From Glycomyces sp. TRM65418 (GTDB lineage Bacteria; Actinomycetota; Actinomycetes; Mycobacteriales; Micromonosporaceae): a stretch of 64,000 bases of DNA. The DNA lies in NCBI RefSeq assembly GCF_019710475.1, contig NZ_JAJFAX010000008.1:124001-188000 (forward strand), written 5' to 3'. Position numbers and translations under genes: made by a program. Positions 60,637 to 64,000 of the stretch are shown here, in pieces. How positions within the stretch are numbered: position 1 is the stretch's first letter; each line of letters begins with the position of its first letter. The notes beneath the pieces were generated by a model. The model searched no databases, was not told the DNA's origin, and saw only the letters and a program-made list of their open reading frames with translations.

Positions 60637-61178
60637 CAGCGCGCTCCGCTCGTCTCGGCCGTGTCGTCCGCGATCTGCGCCAGGAACTGGTCGACGGTCG
60701 CGGTCGTGTCGGCGTCGCCGGCGAGGCGCTGGCCGATGATCTTTCCGGCCAGGTCGACGGCCAGGTTGCCGACCTCGCTGCGCAGTTCGCGGACGAGCTG
60801 CTGGCGAGAGGCCTCGACCTGCGCGTGGCCCGCCGCGATGATGCGGTTGGCCTCTTCACGCGCGGAGACGAGGATCTCCTCCTTGGCTGCCACGGCGTCG
60901 GCACGAGCCTCGTCGCGGATCGCGGCGGCCTCTTCCTGCGCGGTGGCGAGCTTGCGTCGGTATTCCTCGAGCGTCTGGTTGGCCTCTTCTTGAGCCCGCT
61001 CAGCCCGCTCGATGCCGCCTTCGATCGCGTCGACTCGTGCCTCGAACGTCTTCTCCATGCGGGGGAAGACGAACTTGATGAGCACGAAGCACAGCAGACC
61101 GAAGGCGATCGCCCCGACCAGCATTTCCTGCCAGATCGGGAAGAGGATGCCGGCTCCTCCTTCGGCGGCGTGAATCAT
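60636..61178 (-). CDS. atpF: ATP synthase F0 subunit b
   Basis: The 180-residue peripheral stalk subunit has one membrane helix (WQEMLVGAIAFGLLCFVLIKFV), then a long charged amphipathic helix (about 40-160) for dimerisation, with QEEANQTLEEYRRKLATAQE and SEVGNLAVDLAGKIIG. Size and order fit b. It lies 18 bases after atpE and overlaps atpH by one base. Confidence 0.95.
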   Translation of the reverse strand: MIHAAEGGAGILFPIWQEMLVGAIAFGLLCFVLIKFVFPRMEKTFEARVDAIEGGIERAERAQEEANQTLEEYRRKLATAQEEAAAIRDEARADAVAAKEEILVSAREEANRIIAAGHAQVEASRQQLVRELRSEVGNLAVDLAGKIIGQRLAGDADTTATVDQFLAQIADDTAETSGAR

Positions 61179-61196
61179 GATGACTCCCTTGAAGGG

Positions 61197-61412
61197 TTAG
61201 TTGGCCCCGCCGATGGCGAAGGCGAGAACGAGGCCGAACAGCGCCAGAACCTCGACGAGGGCGAAGCCCATGAACAGCATCGGACGGGTGATGCCGGCCG
61301 ACTCGGGCTGACGCGCGGTGGCGGTGATCCACGCGGCGAAGATGAGGGCAACACCGATACCGGGGCCGATCGCAGCGAGACCGTAACCGATGACGTTGAC
61401 GGAGCCTTCCAT
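61197..61412 (-). CDS. atpE: ATP synthase F0 subunit c
   Basis: The ring-forming proteolipid. The 71-residue protein has two helices joined by the polar loop TARQPESAG. The proton-carrying Glu lies in the second helix (MLFMGFALVEVLALFGLVLAF). The first helix has the GIGVALIFAAW repeat of glycines and alanines. ATG with GGAGAAAA just upstream. The preceding 95-base gap contains a palindrome GCGTGAC-C-GTCACGC (61439-61453) that could affect atpE translation or processing. Confidence 0.96.
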   Translation of the reverse strand: MEGSVNVIGYGLAAIGPGIGVALIFAAWITATARQPESAGITRPMLFMGFALVEVLALFGLVLAFAIGGAN

Positions 61413-61507
61413 CAGGTTTTCTCCTAGGTGTCAGCGTGGCGTGACCGTCACGCGCACGATGTGTTCAATTGCGAAATCTGTGAAAAGTGGGGTGGAACTC
61501 GGCGGGC

Positions 61508-62329
61508 CTAGTGCTCGTCTGCGAGGGACCCCTGGATGTACATGCCGGTCAGGAGGGTGAACACGTACGCCTGGAGCAGGATGACGATGAGTTCGAAGAA
61601 CGTCATCGCGATGCCCATGGCGAACGAGAAGACCGACAGGCCTTGGATGAGCAGGTTGCCGGAGTTCAGCATCTCGAAGCCGCCGAGGATGAACACCAGC
61701 AGGATGAGGTGGCCGGCGAACATGTTCGCGAAGAGCCGCAGAGCGAGGGTGACCGGCCGCAGGATGATGTTCTGCAGGAACTCGATCGGAATGAGCAGCG
61801 GGTAGATGAACCCGGGGGCGCCCGGGGGCACGCAGGTCATCTTGAAGAACTTCACGAGTCCGTGCTGCTTGATGCCGATCCACATGTAGATCGCCCACGA
61901 GAGCACCGCGAGCGTCGCCGGGAAGGCGATGTGGGCGTTCGGGGAGATCTGGATGCCGGGGACGATGGCCCAGAAGTTCATGAAGAGGATGAAGAGGAAC
62001 AGCGTCGCGAGGTACGGGGCGAAGCGCACGCCGTCCTTCTTGCCCATGAGGTCGATGGCGACGGTGTTCCGGATGAAGCCGTAGGCGGTCTCGGCCAGCC
62101 ACTGCTTCTTGGTGGGGACGATCTGGGGTTTGCGGTAGGCCCACAGGAAGAAGGCGATGAGGATCGCGACCGTCGCCCAGACCGCGAAGGTCAGGGTGGT
62201 GAACATGTGGGCGAGGGCGGTGTCGCTGAGCCCGGAGAACCAGTCCGCGAAGTCAAAGCTGTGAATACCGGGCGGGAAGTGGGAGTCCCCTTCGGCCAGC
62301 ACGATGGCTGAGTCGGTCACGCGAGCCAC
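61508..62329 (-). CDS. atpB: ATP synthase F0 subunit a
   Basis: The 273-residue proton-channel subunit has five to six transmembrane helices. The essential Arg region is LALRLFANMFAGHLILLVFI. Earlier come AETAYGFIRNTVAID and LATLFLFILFMNFWAIVPG, and the C-terminal helix LLQAYVFTLLTGMYIQ closes the protein. Its C-terminus is a short acidic tail. It begins the F0 part of the operon, 25 bases after the AtpZ-like gene. Confidence 0.96.
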   Translation of the reverse strand: MARVTDSAIVLAEGDSHFPPGIHSFDFADWFSGLSDTALAHMFTTLTFAVWATVAILIAFFLWAYRKPQIVPTKKQWLAETAYGFIRNTVAIDLMGKKDGVRFAPYLATLFLFILFMNFWAIVPGIQISPNAHIAFPATLAVLSWAIYMWIGIKQHGLVKFFKMTCVPPGAPGFIYPLLIPIEFLQNIILRPVTLALRLFANMFAGHLILLVFILGGFEMLNSGNLLIQGLSVFSFAMGIAMTFFELIVILLQAYVFTLLTGMYIQGSLADEH

Positions 62330-62354
62330 GCCTCTCAGTCAGTGTCGGTCAAAT

Positions 62355-62573
62355 TTACGGCGACATCTGCTTGATGAGCAGGTACATTCCCGCTCCAGCA
62401 CCGACAAGCATCCCTACCAGGAGCCCGACTCTGGGCAGATCGAGCCACAGGTCGACGAGAAATCCGAGACCACCCCAGAAGACGATCCCGGAAATGAGAT
62501 ATCCCAGCGCGCGCCAGCCCATTTCCGAACCATCAGGCTGCGGCTTGTGGTCAGGGGGGTGTTTGTCGGCCAT
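62355..62573 (-). CDS. Small AtpZ/AtpI-like membrane protein
   Basis: The 72-residue protein starts MADKHPPDHKPQPDGSEMGW and has two helices separated by a short loop (GYLISGIVFWGGLGFLVDLWL and GLLVGMLVGAGAGMYLLIKQ), the AtpZ/AtpI pattern. Such proteins help c-ring assembly or ion supply to the ATP synthase. I took the ATG at 62573 and not an upstream one, because the added residues are not family-like. It is directly before atpB. Confidence 0.8.
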   Translation of the reverse strand: MADKHPPDHKPQPDGSEMGWRALGYLISGIVFWGGLGFLVDLWLDLPRVGLLVGMLVGAGAGMYLLIKQMSP

Positions 62574-62666
62574 GTCGAGCTGAACTCTAACAGCTACTAC
62601 ACAGGAACTGCCCAGCGGGTTCGCTGAGATGAGCGCCATCCGTGCGCGTTTGTCAACCTCAGCGAA

Positions 62667-62692
62667 ACACGGCATGTCGCATGGTGCCGTGT
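62667..62692 (-). terminator. Hairpin between the two AtpI-like genes
   Basis: ACACGGCA and TGCCGTGT pair over a 10-base loop, 16 bases past the stop of the gene at 62709. A TTGACA on the minus strand (62651-62656) just downstream may be the -35 box of an ATP operon promoter, though a matching -10 is not clear. Confidence 0.45.
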
Positions 62693-62708
62693 GGCGCGAC
62701 CCGATGGA

Positions 62709-63110
62709 TCAGGGGCGCCGCTCCAACTCGATGTAGGGGATTTTCGCTTTGTAGGCCCAGACAACCTGGGCGGCGAGCCACGCGACGGCGCCCCCGATGA
62801 TGCCGAACGCGAACGGCGTCAACGCGTCGGGCAGCAGGGCCCGCACGGCCGCCAGCGCCGCGAAGGCGATGCCCAGTTTCACTGCATACGTGATCAACGC
62901 CATAGGGAGAGTGAGACGCAGGTCTATTTTCTCGGCCCACGCGACCGCCCACACCGAACCTGCGAACCCCAACGCCGCCAACGCTACTCCCGCCGGCGCC
63001 GCCCATGCGCCGGTCCCGCCGGACGTGATCCCTCCGACGACGGCGGCGACGACCGCCGCGATCCCCGCGACGGCGAAGCACGGCTTCAGGAATCCCCTGG
63101 CGGTCTTCAC
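62709..63110 (-). CDS. AtpI-like membrane protein
   Basis: The 133-residue protein has four predicted helices (FAVAGIAAVVAAVVGGI, AAPAGVALAALGFAGSVWAVAWA, LTLPMALITYAVKLGIAFAALAA and FAFGIIGGAVAWLAAQVVWAY), ending in a basic/acidic tail. The layout and location ahead of the ATP operon match actinobacterial AtpI-like proteins. GTG start overlaps the phosphatase stop in GTGA, so it is coupled to the upstream gene. Confidence 0.75.
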   Translation of the reverse strand: MKTARGFLKPCFAVAGIAAVVAAVVGGITSGGTGAWAAPAGVALAALGFAGSVWAVAWAEKIDLRLTLPMALITYAVKLGIAFAALAAVRALLPDALTPFAFGIIGGAVAWLAAQVVWAYKAKIPYIELERRP

Positions 63111-63658
63111 CGCGCCCCTTGGAGCGCGGTGGCGACGGGCTTGAGGGCGTCCTCGAGTTGGGAGGCGACCTGGCTGAAGGCGTTCCGGCCCATCCCCCAC
63201 GGGTCGGCCAGGTCGAGCTCGTCGTAGTCCCCGCGGCGCTCGTCGGCCGCGGCGACCAGGGCCTTGCCGCGGGTCGCGACGTCGCCGTCGGGCAGCTCGG
63301 GGATCAGGTCGGCGGCCATGCGCCCGAAGGATCGCACCAGGAAGGTCTTCCCGATCGCCTCGGGGAAGCGGTCGGCGAGGTACTCCAGGTGGCCGATCGT
63401 GGCGACGAGGACGAGGTCCGACGCCTCGACGTGGGCGCGCTCGACGTGGCGGGCCTTGAAGCCCTCGCAGTCGTAACCGCGCGCTTCGAGCTCGTCCATC
63501 GAGGTCGTGTGCATGCCTTCGCCGTCGTGGTAGGCCGAGATGCCCGCACCGTGGTTGAACACGTCCTCGCCGGTGAGCCCGTCGAGGATGCGCTCGGACA
63601 TCGGTGACCGGCAGATGTTGCCGGTGCACACGTGCAGGACGGTGAACGGCGCGATCAC
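63107..63658 (-). CDS. Low-molecular-weight protein-tyrosine phosphatase
   Basis: The 183-residue cytoplasmic phosphatase has the nucleophile loop VLHVCTGNICRSPMSERIL (Cys, then Arg five residues later) at the N-terminus and a likely acid Asp in LDLADPWGMG near residue 150. Two middle stretches (SAYHDGEGMHTTSMDELEARG and KARHVERAHVEASDLVLVAT) also match the family. It could dephosphorylate protein tyrosines or arginines. The gene is coupled by GTGA to both the Sua5 gene upstream and the AtpI-like gene downstream. Confidence 0.88.
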   Translation of the reverse strand: MIAPFTVLHVCTGNICRSPMSERILDGLTGEDVFNHGAGISAYHDGEGMHTTSMDELEARGYDCEGFKARHVERAHVEASDLVLVATIGHLEYLADRFPEAIGKTFLVRSFGRMAADLIPELPDGDVATRGKALVAAADERRGDYDELDLADPWGMGRNAFSQVASQLEDALKPVATALQGAR

Positions 63659-64000
63659 GCCTGCGCCTCGTCGGCCTTGGTCTCGACGGGCTCGTCGCCG
63701 GTCGCCGCCTCGACGGCCTCGGCCTCGTCCTCCGCCGCCGGGCCGTGGTCGTCCGGGCGCTCGCCGGGGCCGAAGCCGTCGCGGTCGAGCGTCTCGGGCA
63801 CGATCTTGCGGATCTGCTCCAGCGACAGGACGCCCTCGCGCAGGATCTGCGGCGGGTGCGCCACGCAGTCCACAATGGTCGAAGGCAGGTTGTCCTCGCT
63901 GGGCCCGGCCTCCAGGTACACGGAGACGTCGGAGCCGAGCTGCGCCTTCGCGTCGGCGGCGGTCTCGGCCGGCGGCTGGCCGTGCTTGTTCGCGGAGGAC
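63655..64000 (-). CDS. Sua5/YciO/YrdC-family L-threonylcarbamoyladenylate synthase, C-terminal part
   Basis: Only the last about 115 codons are in the window; the gene runs off the right edge. The sequence reads SSANKHGQPPAETAADAKAQ, then EAGPSEDNLPSTIVDCV and PQILREGVLSLEQI, the C-terminal core of the enzyme that makes threonylcarbamoyl-AMP for the t6A modification of tRNA. A long acidic tail (EDEAEAVEAATGDEPVETKADEAQA) follows and is not part of the catalytic fold. In actinobacteria this gene often precedes the ATP operon through the phosphatase and AtpI-like genes, as here. Confidence 0.85.
   Translation of the reverse strand, partial: SSANKHGQPPAETAADAKAQLGSDVSVYLEAGPSEDNLPSTIVDCVAHPPQILREGVLSLEQIRKIVPETLDRDGFGPGERPDDHGPAAEDEAEAVEAATGDEPVETKADEAQA

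Overview
The window is a stretch of high-GC actinobacterial chromosome. It uses GTG and TTG starts freely and has many 4-base stop/start overlaps. The housekeeping gene order is actinobacterial: ftsY-smc, mutM, DUF177-rpmF-rnc next to a SepIVA-like gene, coaD-rsmD-recG-DhaL-domain gene beside rpmB, thiL-DUF3515-mpg, and a Sua5/phosphatase/ATP synthase block. A Glycomyces/Stackebrandtia-like organism is a guess from overall style and is not proven. I see no tRNA, rRNA, CRISPR array, insertion sequence or prophage.

Layout. 1-2.7 kb: 3' part of a UPF1-type helicase, a small membrane protein and a HAD phosphatase. 2.7-14.8 kb: polysaccharide degradation. This holds a secreted pectin methylesterase/acetylesterase fusion, a BASS transporter, and a compact beta-mannan locus: GH2 beta-mannosidase, two ABC permeases, a binding lipoprotein, a LacI regulator and a secreted GH5-CBM2 mannanase. 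14.8-18.4 kb: small genes, a transglutaminase-like protein, and a scarred stretch with a chimeric CcdA/Crp-like ORF and an orphan promoter. 18.4-38.8 kb: housekeeping genes for cell division, DNA repair, ribosomes and cofactors. 38.8-51.4 kb: an exopolysaccharide cluster with a GH26-like secreted protein, a Wzz/BY-kinase-like protein whose kinase site is degenerate, a Wzy-like polymerase, a kinase-fold protein, two sulfotransferases, a Wzx flippase, a methyltransferase, a TagA/WecG glycosyltransferase and a GT2. 51.5-55.7 kb: a DUF4956-VTC (polyphosphate polymerase-like) pair, an OmpR/HK two-component pair and a secreted Asp-rich protein. 55.8-64 kb: F-type ATP synthase genes atpB-E-F-H-A-G-D preceded by two small AtpI/AtpZ-like genes, a low-molecular-weight phosphatase and a Sua5 gene cut by the window edge.

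The most notable observations are these. (1) An 11-bp CTTA direct-repeat array occurs three units deep both upstream of DUF4956-VTC and upstream of the Asp-rich protein, next to an OmpR-type regulator; this looks like a small regulon. (2) The polysaccharide cluster encodes two sulfotransferases and a chain-length protein that has lost its kinase residues and C-terminal tyrosines. (3) atpC (epsilon) is missing after atpD, where a perfect 19-bp terminator stands instead. (4) The ORF at 16810 is a mosaic of a truncated CcdA-like membrane segment and a Crp-type winged helix, followed by an orphan promoter.
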